Origin: Mesorhizobium sp. M4B.F.Ca.ET.203.01.1.1
GTDB lineage: Bacteria > Pseudomonadota > Alphaproteobacteria > Rhizobiales > Rhizobiaceae
Length of the DNA: 64,000 bases
Reading direction: 5' to 3'
Assembly (NCBI RefSeq): GCF_004791025.1
Contig: NZ_SRUO01000002.1
Location: forward strand, 661,914 to 725,913
The notes below the pieces were generated by a model. The model was not told the origin of the DNA and made no database searches. It worked only from the letters and a program-made list of their open reading frames with translations. Positions 31,570-42,100 of the stretch are shown here, in pieces (the first letter of the stretch is position 1; each line of letters starts with the position of its first letter). The translations under genes were made by a program, and so were the position numbers.

Positions 31570-32690
31570 CCTTTGTGGGCAACAGCAATCGAGAGCCAAC
31601 TCCTATGCACTGTTTCGTGCAAGCGCGCCCGCCAGGACGCGCGGCGCGTTTCTCCGCTCTGAGAGACAGCGGTCAACTGAAATGCGCGTTGGCGGGCTGC
31701 ATGCTTCTCTTGACAATACATTTCTTCGAATGTGTGCTGGCCTTCACGGCCGGCTGTGGCATCAAGTCCTTCGCCAATCGATGCCGGCGTCATGGTGTCG
31801 GGCCGTTCCCGATCCGGGCGAGAAAAGGCCCGATATTTTTGCCGATCCGCGCTTGGCCGAGCGGGTCCTGCCGCCGCCGACGCCGGAGGGCACTGAGAAG
31901 TTTGAGGGCCGACGACTGGACCCGGCGCAACAATCCTTGCGGTGTCATCCTCTCCAACGCGAGGCCGCCAAGGATGCACAGGCCGAGGATCCAGCAATAG
32001 TGGTATCCATCGCCAGCCCGAACTTCCAGAACACGAGGACATCGCGCCTGAACCGAGCAGTCACTGGCGAACCAGTCTCCGTTTGATATTCCAGACAACA
32101 GGCAAAAAAGCGGGAATTCCCGCGAGGTGCCTGATGCGTGGAACGAGGCAGCGATATTATCGTGCAATTTTAGATAATTTAGGGGAAATTTCCCTGCTTC
32201 AGATCAGGGAAATTCGACCAAGTATCCGGCAAAGTCAGAGGTCGGCGGCGATCTAACAGGGAAATCCGTTGTGCATTGCGCGGGATCCGATTGTCGTTTC
32301 GCGGGATCGAATTGTCCAGGAATGCGCTGCCGTTTGATGGGAATCCGATGCCCTATTGCGGTTGCGCAGTGAAGAAAGGTAGGAGCGGTTTGCTCCTTCC
32401 CGAAACGGAATGTGATGAGCCAGGATGTGATTGTCGGATGCGGAGGCTGCGACAGAAACAGCAAGGCGTGGAGGCGCCATAAGGGGCCGTTTTGCCTGTT
32501 TCCGAACGCGCTGTTCCTGAGACTTGCGATCGCGACGGGGACCGCTATGAGCGCGCGTTGCACTTCAGGTGAGAGAGTGATAGCGCCTTGGCATGGCCGC
32601 TGTGAGTCTTTAGACCGTTATTCCGGCCAAGTTCATTGCGCCCTATCAGTTGATCGGCCAGAATGACATCCGGAAGCATACGACAAAGGA
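31570..32690. other. Gene-free degenerate region with GGGAAAT motifs
   Basis: About 1.1 kb holds only short overlapping frames without family resemblance or good start signals, so I call no gene. Around 31790-32100 a minus-strand frame with a hydrophobic stretch (YHYCWILGLCILGGLALERM) could be a remnant of a membrane protein. Around 32180-32265 there are repeated GGGAAAT motifs. The region looks like debris from old rearrangements upstream of the glycosyltransferase pair. Confidence 0.5.
32183..32265. repeat. Palindrome and iterated CAGGGAAAT units
   Basis: A perfect 12-bp palindrome GGGAAATTTCCC (32183-32194) is followed by CAGGGAAATT at 32205-32214 and CAGGGAAAT at 32257-32265. Similar iterated units occur near insertion sequences in rhizobia, by my recollection, so this may be an element end or a regulator site. 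Confidence 0.45.
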
Positions 32691-33557
32691 TTGAGGGATT
32701 TGGTCGATCTCAACACTCACATTGCGAATGCTGCGCGTGATAGGAATTCCCCGCGAGTCGTCGCGGTCCTTACAACACGGAACGAAGAACGGTTCATCGC
32801 CGAATGTCTTGAGAACCTCTTTCGTCAAGGCGTGCAGGTCTACGTCTGCGACAATCAGTCGACGGACCGAACGCTTGAGATTGCCCAGCGCTACTGCGGG
32901 GCTGGATTGATAGGATTCGAAAGTATCCCGCATAACGGCTGGTATTGCTGGGAGCACCTTCTTCGTCGCAAAGAGGAACTATTTCAGTCGCTCGAAGCAG
33001 ACTGGTTCATGCATGTTGACGCTGACGAGATCCACCTTCCGCCGACTTCGTACTCATCGTTGGTCTCCGCCATTGCGGCAGCCGACGCACTCGGCTGCAA
33101 CGCGATCGAGTCTTCCGAGTTCACGTTCATTCCTACCAGGGAAGCCCCCAATCACGACAATCCCAATTATCAATACACGCTGCGGACCTACTACCCGTTC
33201 CGGCCGACCTCCCCACACTGCGTCCGTGCGTACAAGAAACAGGACGGCCCCATGGAGATTGCGTGGTCAGGCGGCCATCGCGTACGCTTCGGGGGGCCGG
33301 TGACGCTCTACCCCGAGCGTTTTCGCATGAAGCATTATCTGTTCCTGAGTGCAGAGCACGCCGCGCGCAAGTATGCTGGCCGCCGGTACCTGAGCGAGGA
33401 GGTCAATGGTCTTGGTTGGCACGGATGGCGACCTCGCTTGCGATCAGAGGATATCCGGCTGCCGGACGCCAGCCAGATGCGCGCCACTGCGACGGACGAC
33501 GATCTGAACGAGGCCAATCCATGGTCGGCGCACTGGCTTGAGCGGTACGCCCCGTGA
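32691..33557 (+). CDS. Glycosyltransferase family 2
   Basis: This 288-residue GT-A fold glycosyltransferase probably adds a sugar to the island polysaccharide on the cytoplasmic side. It has RVVAVLTTRNEERFIAECL at the N-terminus, the nucleotide-binding VYVCDNQSTDRTLEIA and a DxD-like metal motif in WFMHVDADEIH. No transmembrane segment is visible. Initiation is unclear: TTG 32691 follows AAAGG very closely and TTG 32700 follows GAGGG. Its stop overlaps the start of the next transferase gene by four bases, so the two are translationally coupled. Confidence 0.85.
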   Translation: MRDLVDLNTHIANAARDRNSPRVVAVLTTRNEERFIAECLENLFRQGVQVYVCDNQSTDRTLEIAQRYCGAGLIGFESIPHNGWYCWEHLLRRKEELFQSLEADWFMHVDADEIHLPPTSYSSLVSAIAAADALGCNAIESSEFTFIPTREAPNHDNPNYQYTLRTYYPFRPTSPHCVRAYKKQDGPMEIAWSGGHRVRFGGPVTLYPERFRMKHYLFLSAEHAARKYAGRRYLSEEVNGLGWHGWRPRLRSEDIRLPDASQMRATATDDDLNEANPWSAHWLERYAP

Positions 33558-34504
33558 GCGATGTACACCTCCCCCGCATCCTGGCGATCGCGGACCGACC
33601 CGGCTGGGCGATCGATCGCAAGACCCAAAATCTCCGGCGCGTGCTGGAAAGAAGGTTCGAGATCGTCGAACGATTTCAGCATGATGTGACTGAGTCCGAC
33701 GTGAACGCGGCGGACATCGTGCTCATCTTCTATTGGCTCCAAATCTCGAAACTGCCCCTGCCGGAATCGGCCCTCGCCCGGCGGTCTGACAGGCTGCTCA
33801 TCGGGATCTGCAGCCACAGAGAGCTCGAGGGCGAATTCCGCGAGCCGGGGCTCGCCACCCTGCACCGGCTGGCGCGCGCTGTGTTTGTCAATAATCGGCA
33901 GCTCGAGCACGAATACGGTCCTCTACTGCGTGTTCCGGTCCACTACACGCCCAATGGGGTCGACACGACATTCTTTTGTCCCCCACAAGAGCAACCCCGG
34001 GCTGGCGAGCTCCGCGTTGGATGGGCGGGAAGTCTGAGCAACCATGGTCCGGCGCATCGGGGCTTCCACGACGTCATCGAGCCCGCGGTCGCTGCCGTGC
34101 CGGGCGTGCGACTACTGACTGCGGTTCGGGAGCAACGCTGGCGCAGCCATGACGAAATGCTCGACTTCTATCGGGGTCTCGACGTTTATGTCTGCGCCAG
34201 TCGCAGCGAAGGCACTCCCAATCCTTGCTTGGAGGCGGCGGCGTGCGGTGTCCCCTTGGTAACGACCCGTGTGGGAAACATGCCCGAGCTGATTCGGGAT
34301 GGCGACAACGGGCTGTTCTTCGATGGAACTGCGGAGGGGCTCGCGAACAAGCTCGCCCTGTTGCGGGACACGCCGTCGCTGGGGTCGCAGATGGCCGCCC
34401 GCATGATCGAGACGATCCGAGAGTGGGATTGGGGAGAGCTGGCCGAAAACTATGCGCACATGTTTGCCTCGTTGCTTGCTGCAAGCGAGCGGTCGGGCCG
34501 GTGA
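33554..34504 (+). CDS. Glycosyltransferase family 4
   Basis: This 316-residue GT-B retaining glycosyltransferase has the acceptor domain at the N-terminus and the nucleotide-sugar domain with VHYTPNGVDTTFF, LRVGWAGSLSNHG and the GT4 signature VYVCASRSEGTPNPCLEAAACGVPLVTT. The conserved E-x7-E of the family is seen in SEGTPNPCLEA. It starts at GTG 33554 overlapping the previous gene (GTGA), which fixes the start. It acts with the GT2 partner in polysaccharide assembly; donor and acceptor are unknown. Confidence 0.88.
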   Translation: MSDVHLPRILAIADRPGWAIDRKTQNLRRVLERRFEIVERFQHDVTESDVNAADIVLIFYWLQISKLPLPESALARRSDRLLIGICSHRELEGEFREPGLATLHRLARAVFVNNRQLEHEYGPLLRVPVHYTPNGVDTTFFCPPQEQPRAGELRVGWAGSLSNHGPAHRGFHDVIEPAVAAVPGVRLLTAVREQRWRSHDEMLDFYRGLDVYVCASRSEGTPNPCLEAAACGVPLVTTRVGNMPELIRDGDNGLFFDGTAEGLANKLALLRDTPSLGSQMAARMIETIREWDWGELAENYAHMFASLLAASERSGR

Positions 34505-34782
34505 GATGTTGCTTCAGATGTGCTCTGCCAAACCTGACCTTTGTAGCGCCATTCGAGATTTCCCGGATCTTCCATACCTCGCTCAGCAGAGATGACGCTG
34601 TGCAAGGCAATCGAGGCCTGGTATGGGCGCCCTTCGCTATTCGATGGCGGCGACTATCATTGTTCCCGCGCAGACGCTCGTCCTTCAGAGGTGTTGCCGG
34701 GCGGCGGGTTTGGAGGCACGGTTTTCGCCCCCCAGCTCAATAGACATCGTTCGCAGCGAATGGCCGCTTTGGGGCGGCGGGT

Positions 34783-35533
34783 TCAACCGATCGCTGCAAC
34801 ACACTCAGCGAACTTCTCCGCTGGGGTCTAATAGAGCAAGGTCTTTCTGGGGCGTCCGTTGAGCTGCCGCGCGATGGCGCTGAGCTTTGCCTGGCTGTGC
34901 AGGGATAGGTCGGTGCCACGTGGCAGATATTGGCGCAGCAGTCGGTCGGTGTTTTCATTCGAGCCGCGCTGCCAAGGCGATCGAGGATCGCAGAAGTAGA
35001 CCTCGACGTCCGTGGCCATTGTCAGCCGCTGGTGGTCGGCAAGCTCTTTGCCTCGGTCCCATGTCAGCGATTGATAGAGCTCTCCGGCAATTTCTGCGAC
35101 TGCTTGATTAGGACTGAGACGACGCTTTCGGTATCTTTATTGGCGACCTTGATCAGCGTCACACAGCGCGAGTGACGCTCGACCAGCGTCGCCACGTTGC
35201 TGTTCTTGGACCCGGAGATGAGGTCGTCCTCCCAGTGGCCGGGAACTGCTCGATCTTCGACGGTGGCGGGCCGTTCGCTGATGGAGATTGCATCCTTGAT
35301 CTGGCCCAGCCGACTCCGCTTCATGCTGGCGTGCGGGGAACGGCGGATCGTGCGCCTGGCTCTAAGATGCTCCAGCGGTTCCTTTTTCAGCACTCCACGT
35401 GCCCGAATGGACAGGCTGCGATAGATCGTTTCGTGCGACACCTGATTATGCGGCTCCCCTGGGTAGGTGCGCTTGAGCCAGCCGGCAATCTGCTCTGGCG
35501 ACCATTTCCGCTGCAGCTTGACCGATACTGTCC
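34783..35533 (-). pseudogene. IS30-family transposase, degraded
   Basis: Pieces of an IS30 transposase lie on the minus strand: KLQRKWSPEQIAGWLKRTYP, then SHETIYRSL and HWEDDLISGSKNSNVATLVE (35064-35533), and in another frame LTWDRGKELADHQRL and VYFCDPRSPWQRGSNENTDR (34828-35060). The N-terminal DNA-binding third is missing, cut at a TAG near 35534. A one-base loss at about 35070 shifts the frame, and an in-frame TAG interrupts before TPAEKFAECVAA. It is therefore inactive. No clear inverted repeats remain. It separates the GT pair from the rfb operon. Confidence 0.85.
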
Positions 35534-35666
35534 ACTAACCGATCAGGACAAACGGGGATGATCCTGGACGCTGCCCGAGCGGGAAGATTGACAAGCCATT
35601 GCTTGAAACCTAAGCACGGGCAACTTGTTGTCAGGGCGGGGGCCTCGGTTTTCAAGGGAGAGCTTG

Positions 35667-36557
35667 TTGAAAGGAATTATCCTTGCAGGAGGCAGCGGCA
35701 CTCGTCTCTATCCGCTAACATTAGCCGTCTCTAAGCAAATACTCCCGATTTACGACAAGCCGATGATCTATTACCCGCTGAGCGTGCTGATGCTTTCGGG
35801 AATTCGCCAGATTCTGATCATTTCAACTCCGCGCGACTTGCCGGTGTTCCGGGAGTTGCTGGGCGACGGCTCGGAATTCGGGCTGGAGCTGTCCTACGCC
35901 GAACAGCCCCACCCCAATGGTCTTGCCGAGGCGTTCATCATCGGCCGCGAGTTCATCGGCAAGGACAGCGTGTCGATGATCCTCGGCGACAACATCTATT
36001 TCGGCGAAGGCTTGTCGCAGCTTTGCCGCACGGCGGCGGCGCGCGAAAGCGGTGCGTCCGTGTTCGCCTATCATGTCGACGATCCTGAGCGCTACGGCGT
36101 GGTATCCTTTGACAGGGTCAGCGGCACTGCCTTGACGATCGAAGAGAAGCCGCAGAAGCCGAAGTCCAACTGGGCCGTCACCGGCCTTTATTTCTATGAT
36201 AACGAGGTCATCGACATCGCCTCGACGATCAGGCCCTCCGCGCGCGGCGAGCTCGAGATCACGGCGGTCAACAATGTCTATCTTGGGCGCGGGCAACTGC
36301 AGGTCCATCAGCTCGGCCGCGGCTATGCCTGGCTCGATACCGGCACGCATGACAGCCTGCATGAAGCCGCATCCTTCGTGCGTACCATCGAACACCGCCA
36401 GGGCATAAAGGTCGCCTGCCCGGAAGAGATCGCCTTCGAGCAGGGCTGGCTTGCCGCCGACAAGGTTCTGGAGCGCGCCATGCGCCTCGGAAAGAACGAA
36501 TATGCCGCCTATCTTCGCAAGCGGGTCATGGATCTGACGGAGGACCAGGGTGCTTGA
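35667..36557 (+). CDS. rfbA: Glucose-1-phosphate thymidylyltransferase
   Basis: RfbA (RmlA) makes dTDP-glucose from glucose-1-phosphate and dTTP, the first step of dTDP-L-rhamnose synthesis. The 296-residue product starts with [17 protein letters not shown], the nucleotide-binding signature, followed by [29 protein letters not shown] (metal site) and [16 protein letters not shown]. The start is probably TTG 35667 with GGGAGAGC upstream; no ATG is suitably placed. It is the first gene of rfbA-rfbC-rfbB-rfbD and overlaps rfbC by eight bases. The operon promoter must lie between here and the IS30 remnant. Confidence 0.95.
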   Translation: MKGIILAGGSGTRLYPLTLAVSKQILPIYDKPMIYYPLSVLMLSGIRQILIISTPRDLPVFRELLGDGSEFGLELSYAEQPHPNGLAEAFIIGREFIGKDSVSMILGDNIYFGEGLSQLCRTAAARESGASVFAYHVDDPERYGVVSFDRVSGTALTIEEKPQKPKSNWAVTGLYFYDNEVIDIASTIRPSARGELEITAVNNVYLGRGQLQVHQLGRGYAWLDTGTHDSLHEAASFVRTIEHRQGIKVACPEEIAFEQGWLAADKVLERAMRLGKNEYAAYLRKRVMDLTEDQGA

Positions 36558-37104
36558 AATCAGGCCGCTCGGCCTCGACGACGTTGTGGAGATCGTGCCG
36601 AAGCGGCACGGCGACGCACGCGGCTTCTTCATCGAAACCTACAATGCCGAGCGCTTTGCGGAGGCCGGCATCGACCTGCGCTTCGTGCAGGATAATCACT
36701 CCTATTCCGCCGCAGCGGGCGTGGTGAGGGGGCTGCACTACCAGCTACCGCCGCGTGCCCAGGACAAGCTGCTGCGCGTGGTCCGCGGCAGCATCCTCGA
36801 CGTTGCGGTCGATATCCGTCGCGGCTCCAAGAGCTTCGGGCAATGGGTCGCCCTCGAAATATCGGCCGAGAAGGGCAACCAGATCCTGGTGCCGAAAGGC
36901 TTCGCGCACGGCTTCGTCACGCTCGAGCCCGACACCGAGGTTCTGTACAAGGTCACCGACACCTATTCGCCCGAGCACGACCGGTCGATCCGTTACGACG
37001 ACCCGGCCATCGGCATCGAATGGCCTGCGATATCAGGCGGGTTCCAGCTTTCGGAAAAGGATCTCAGCGCGCCGGTCCTTGGCATGGCGGAGGTGTTCGC
37101 ATGA
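36550..37104 (+). CDS. rfbC: dTDP-4-dehydrorhamnose 3,5-epimerase
   Basis: RfbC (RmlC) epimerises dTDP-4-keto-6-deoxyglucose at C3 and C5. The 184-residue cupin has the catalytic His63 in [51 protein letters not shown] and the tyrosine segment [11 protein letters not shown]. It starts at GTG 36550 inside the end of rfbA. Length and motifs are standard. It is translated as part of the rhamnose operon. Confidence 0.95.
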   Translation: MLEIRPLGLDDVVEIVPKRHGDARGFFIETYNAERFAEAGIDLRFVQDNHSYSAAAGVVRGLHYQLPPRAQDKLLRVVRGSILDVAVDIRRGSKSFGQWVALEISAEKGNQILVPKGFAHGFVTLEPDTEVLYKVTDTYSPEHDRSIRYDDPAIGIEWPAISGGFQLSEKDLSAPVLGMAEVFA

Positions 37105-37127
37105 GAGGGTTTCGTGAGGAGGGCCGC

Positions 37128-38210
37128 GTGAATTTCCTGGTGACTGGCGGTGCCGGCTTCATCGGCTCGGCCGTATGCCGGCATTTGTGCGCCAATCCGG
37201 CCTATCGCGTGACCAATCTCGACAAGCTGACCTATGCCGGCAACCTCGCCTCGCTGCGGCCGATCGAGAATGCACACAACTACAGGTTCGAGCAGGCTGA
37301 CATTTGCGACGAGAAGGCGGTGCTCGACATATTGCGTCGCGACGACATCGACATCGTCATGAACCTGGCAGCCGAGAGCCATGTCGACCGCTCGATCGAC
37401 GGGCCGGGCACCTTCATCGAGACCAACATCGTCGGCACCTACCGAATGCTGAATACGACCTTGGAATACTGGCGCGGCCTGCCGGAGGACCGCAAGACCC
37501 GCTTCCGCTTCCATCATGTCTCGACCGACGAGGTGTTCGGTGATCTTCCCTTCGACGGTGGCATGTTCATTGAGGAGACGCCCTATGCGCCGTCCTCGCC
37601 ATACTCCGCCTCCAAGGCGGCCTCGGACCATCTGGTGCGCGCCTGGCACGAGACCTATGGCCTGCCGGTCGTGCTTTCCAACTGCTCGAACAATTACGGG
37701 CCCTATCACTTTCCCGAAAAGCTCATTCCGCTGGTCATCCTGAACGCGCTCGACGAAAAGCCGCTGCCGGTCTACGGCGCCGGCGCCAATGTGCGCGACT
37801 GGCTGTTCGTCGAGGATCACGCACGCGCGCTCGAGCTTGTCGCGACAAAGGGGCAACCGGGCCAGAGCTACAATGTTGGTGGCAATTCCGAGCGCACCAA
37901 TCTGAGCGTCGTCGAGACCATTTGCGATCTTCTCGACCTGCGAAGGCCGCGCGCTGGCGGCAAGCGCTACCGCGACCTGATCTCCTTCGTCACCGACCGC
38001 CCCGGCCACGACCGCCGCTATGCCATCGACGCCTCCAAGATCGGCCGCGATCTTGGCTGGTCGCCAAAGGAGAATTTCGACAGCGGCCTGGCAAGGACTG
38101 TCGACTGGTTCCTCGACAACAAATGGTGGTGGGGGCCGATTCGCGAGCAGCGCTATGCCGGTGAGCGGCTGGGCCAGGCCGCGGTGGAAGACAGGAAGGG
38201 CGCGTCGTGA
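37128..38210 (+). CDS. rfbB: dTDP-glucose 4,6-dehydratase
   Basis: RfbB (RmlB) converts dTDP-glucose into dTDP-4-keto-6-deoxyglucose, the branch point to L-rhamnose and to 3-amino-3,6-dideoxyhexoses. The 360-residue short-chain dehydrogenase has the NAD motif TGGAGFIGS at about 6-14, [20 protein letters not shown] and the catalytic YSASK. GTG 37128 is preceded by GAGGAGGG, so it is preferred to ATG 37101. Its stop overlaps the start of rfbD by four bases. The product is likely shared with the aminotransferase/WxcM genes at 52854-55866. Confidence 0.95.
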   Translation: MNFLVTGGAGFIGSAVCRHLCANPAYRVTNLDKLTYAGNLASLRPIENAHNYRFEQADICDEKAVLDILRRDDIDIVMNLAAESHVDRSIDGPGTFIETNIVGTYRMLNTTLEYWRGLPEDRKTRFRFHHVSTDEVFGDLPFDGGMFIEETPYAPSSPYSASKAASDHLVRAWHETYGLPVVLSNCSNNYGPYHFPEKLIPLVILNALDEKPLPVYGAGANVRDWLFVEDHARALELVATKGQPGQSYNVGGNSERTNLSVVETICDLLDLRRPRAGGKRYRDLISFVTDRPGHDRRYAIDASKIGRDLGWSPKENFDSGLARTVDWFLDNKWWWGPIREQRYAGERLGQAAVEDRKGAS

Positions 38211-39190
38211 GGATCGCTGTCACCGGACGCGAGGGCCAGATCGCCGCGAGCCTGCTGGAGGCGGCGCAAGGACGGAGCGACATGGAAGTCGTTGCCGTTG
38301 GCCGGCCGCAACTCGACCTTGCGCGGCCCGACACGGTGTTCAAGGCGCTCGAAGCATCGCGGCCCGATATCATCGTTTCTGCAGCTGCCTACACCGCCGT
38401 CGACCAGGCCGAGGACGAGCCCGACCTGGCTTTTGCTGTGAATGCCGAAGGCGCCGGCACGGTCGCAGAGGCGGCAGCGCGGCTTGGCGTTCCGGTTATC
38501 CACCTTTCGACCGACTATGTCTTCGACGGCACCAAGGACGGCGCCTATGTGGAGACCGATGCGCCAGCGCCGCTCGGCGTCTACGGCGCCTCCAAGCTCG
38601 CCGGAGAAGTAGCGGTGGCGGCAGCCAATCCACGCCACCTGATCCTGCGCACGGCCTGGGTCTACAGCCCCTTCGGCAGGAACTTCGTCAAGACGATGCT
38701 GAGGCTGGCTGGCGACCGCGACGAGATCGCGGTGGTGGCCGACCAGTGGGGAACCCCGACGTCTGCGCTCGATATCGCTGATGCGATCTTGCATGTGGCG
38801 GCAGTTCTGCACGGCGACAAGGACTTTGTTTCGTTCGGCATCTACCATCTGGCGGGAACCGGCGAGACCACCTGGAGCGGCTTCGCCCGTCATATCCTGG
38901 AAATAAGCAAGGCGTTGGGTGGCCCGCATGCTGGGGTGCGCGAAATCGCGACCAGAGACTATCCGACAAAGGCGCGCCGCCCAGCCAATTCGCGGCTATC
39001 GACGGCAAAATTCGCGGTCGCGTTCGGGTGGACGGCGCCGAAGTGGAGGGCGTCGGCGGAGATAGTGGTTGCCCACCTCGTAGGGAATAGTCGGAACTTA
39101 GGGCGTCGATCGAGAGACAGTGCTACGGATCGCTTGTCGGGGCTACCTCGAAGCGGTTCGGCGCCAATCAAGGACAGCCTTCAACGATGA
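38207..39190 (+). CDS. rfbD: dTDP-4-dehydrorhamnose reductase with extended tail
   Basis: RfbD (RmlD) reduces dTDP-4-keto-L-rhamnose to dTDP-L-rhamnose with NAD(P)H. It has the nucleotide motif [19 protein letters not shown], the catalytic YGASKLAGE and the substrate segment RPANSRLS. It starts at GTG 38207 inside rfbB. At 327 residues it is longer than the usual ~290-300: after residue ~290 an Arg/Ser-rich tail ([18 protein letters not shown]) without homology leads to a stop overlapping the next gene start (ATGA). The tail may be a fusion scar or simply late termination. Confidence 0.92.
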   Translation: MRIAVTGREGQIAASLLEAAQGRSDMEVVAVGRPQLDLARPDTVFKALEASRPDIIVSAAAYTAVDQAEDEPDLAFAVNAEGAGTVAEAAARLGVPVIHLSTDYVFDGTKDGAYVETDAPAPLGVYGASKLAGEVAVAAANPRHLILRTAWVYSPFGRNFVKTMLRLAGDRDEIAVVADQWGTPTSALDIADAILHVAAVLHGDKDFVSFGIYHLAGTGETTWSGFARHILEISKALGGPHAGVREIATRDYPTKARRPANSRLSTAKFAVAFGWTAPKWRASAEIVVAHLVGNSRNLGRRSRDSATDRLSGLPRSGSAPIKDSLQR

Positions 39191-42100
39191 ACGAACCAAC
39201 GACCCCAGCGAAGAACAGCGTTCCGAAAGCGGAAGCTACCAATACCCGTACACGGTCGCTTCGCCGGCTCTATGATACCCATGACGGCAAGGTGTCGGAC
39301 AAATGGTCGATCTACCTGAGTGAATATGACCGTTTTTTTTCGAAATATCGAAGCAAGCCGGTTCGGATCCTCGAAATCGGTATCCAGAATGGCGGCTCAC
39401 TTGAGATATGGGGAAAGTATTTTCCAAAGGCGGAAATTATTCTCGGCTGCGATATCAACCAGAATTGCGGTCTGCTGCGTTTCGACGACAAGAGGATAGA
39501 CGTTGTCGTCGGGGATGCTAACTCGGAAGAGATCCAGAGTAGTATTGTTGCACGATCCGAGACATTCGACGTGATCATAGACGATGGGTCGCATATATCT
39601 TCCGACGTCATACGGACATTCGCGCGTTATTTTCCTCACCTCTTAGACGGTGGGATATTCGTTATCGAGGATTTGCATACCAGCTACTGGCAGGATTTCG
39701 AAGGTGGCCTCTACGATCCGCTTTCCTCGATATCGTTTTTCAAGCGATTGCTGGACTTGGTAAATCACGAGCATTGGGGACTGGATCACCGTCGAACGGA
39801 TGCACTTGCAGCATTCGCCAATCGGTACGGGATCGCATTCGATGAGCCTTCGCTTGCGTCCATCCATTCCATAGAGTTCCTGAACTCTCTTTGCATCATA
39901 ACTAAACGGCCGTCCCAGGAGAACGTCCTGGGGCGGCGCCATGTAGCCGGGGAGGTCGCGGCCGTCGAGCAAAGCATCCTTCGACTTGATGGTACGGTGC
40001 TGAACGCTGCCAGCCAAGCTGGAAATCCGTGGTCGTTACAGTCGATGACGATGGAAGAGGAGATCGCGGGCCACAGGGAACAGGGCGAGCATCGCGAAAT
40101 GCAGACGCAGGCGCTCCTCGAAGAAGTCGCCAAGTCGCGCAGAGAGGTCGAGAGCCGCTCCGGCGAAATCGCACGCGCAAGAGCCCAACTCGCTGCGAGG
40201 GCAGAAGAGATACACGCTTTGCAAGCGGAACTGTCGACGGTGCATGTGGACGCCAGCACGCTCCTTGCCGATCGCGACAATGCGCGCTCCGAGGAAATCC
40301 GGTTGCATGGTATTCTTGATGCCGTCTACGCCAGCACGTCATGGCGACTGACCAGGCCTTTGCGCGCAATTGGGAGCCGTGTTCGCGCGATCGGCAATTC
40401 ACCCATCAAGTTTTGCCGTTTCGCGGCTCGCGCCGCTTACGCCTGTTGGCACAATCTGCCGCTGCCGATCAACGCCAAGCGGAAGCTGAAGAGAGCGGCG
40501 TTTTCAACCTTCCCTTCGCTGTTTGGCGTTACGAATGCCTACCGTGCCTGGAGAAGCTTGGAGGCGCCCAACGCACCCTTGGGCGACAACGGAGCGGCAT
40601 CGTATAGGTCGGCCACCTCTGGCCCGGGCTTTGCTCCTGAACCTGTCTATGTGCCGCGTCTCGAAGCGCCGCCGCTGCTTCAGAAGCCGGTGCGCGTCGT
40701 CGCGTTCTACCTGCCGCAGTTCCACCCGATCCCCGAAAACGATGAATGGTGGGGGCATGGCTTCACAGAATGGACCAATGTCAGGTCCGCCCAGCCGCAA
40801 TTTGTCGGCCACCACCAGCCGCATGTACCGGATGCGCTTGGCTACTATGATCTGCGCGACACCGCCGTGCAGCGCCGCCAAATCGAGCTGGCAAAACTCT
40901 ATGGAGTGGAGGCCTTCTGCTTCTATTTTTATTGGTTCGGCGGCAAGAGGCTATTGGAAAAGCCGCTCGAAAACTGGCTCGAGGACAAGAGCCTCGACAT
41001 GCCGTTCTGCCTCTGCTGGGCCAACGAGAACTGGTCGCGTCGCTGGGATGGGATGGACCAGGAGATACTCATTGCCCAGGACCACTCACCCCGGGACGAC
41101 CTAGCCTTCATAGCCGAGGTTGCGCCTTATCTTCGCGACCCTCGCTACATCCGAATCGACGGCAAGCCGCTGCTGCTTGTCTACCGCCCAAGCCTGCTTC
41201 CGGCGGCAGCCAAGACAGCGCGCCGTTGGCGGACATGGTGCCGGGCGAACGGTATTGGCGAGATTTTTCTCGCCTACACCCAATCCTTCGAATCGGTGCC
41301 ACCCAAACGTTACGGGTTCGATGCCGCCGTGGAATTTCCGCCAAACAATTCCGCGCCGCCAAACGTCACGCACACTGTGGCGCCGCTGCGCCAGGATTTT
41401 GCCACGACTGTCTATGATTGGTCGGTTTTTCTGCAGCGCAGCGAGAACTATCCGCCCCGCAAGTACAAGCTCTTCCGCTCGGTTTGCCCCGGCTGGGACA
41501 ACTCGGCACGCCGTAAGGGCGGCGGCACTGTGTTCATCAACAACACCCCCGCGCTCTACCGCAGATGGCTGGATAACGCCATTGAGGACGCGCTGACCCA
41601 TGTCGACGAACCATCCGAGCGGCTGGTCTTCGTCAATGCCTGGAACGAGTGGGCGGAAGGCGCTCATCTGGAGCCCGATAGCGCAAACGGCCATGCTTAC
41701 CTGCAAGCGACCCGCGACTCCTTGGAGGCGGCGAACGGAAAGCCCAAGCCCCGGATAGCAATCGTGTCCCACGATGCCCATCCCCATGGTGCACAATTGC
41801 TCGCTCTGGCGATGGCCCGGGAATTTGGGGAGCTGCAATATGATGTAGATATGATCGTCCTCGGCGATGGCCCTATGCTTTCGCGCTTTGCCGAGGTTGC
41901 GTCGCTGCACCGCGTGGCTCTCGACAGCGAGCCAGTGGAATTGGTGCGCCGAAAATTGGAGGCGATACGGAATGCTGGTGCCGAGGTCGCTATTGTAAAC
42001 ACCACGGTATCTGGCTTGATGGTTCCGGTCTTAAAGGAAGCTGGCTTCCGCACGGTTTCTCTAGTTCACGAACTGCCTGGAGTCTTGGAGTCCTACAGTC

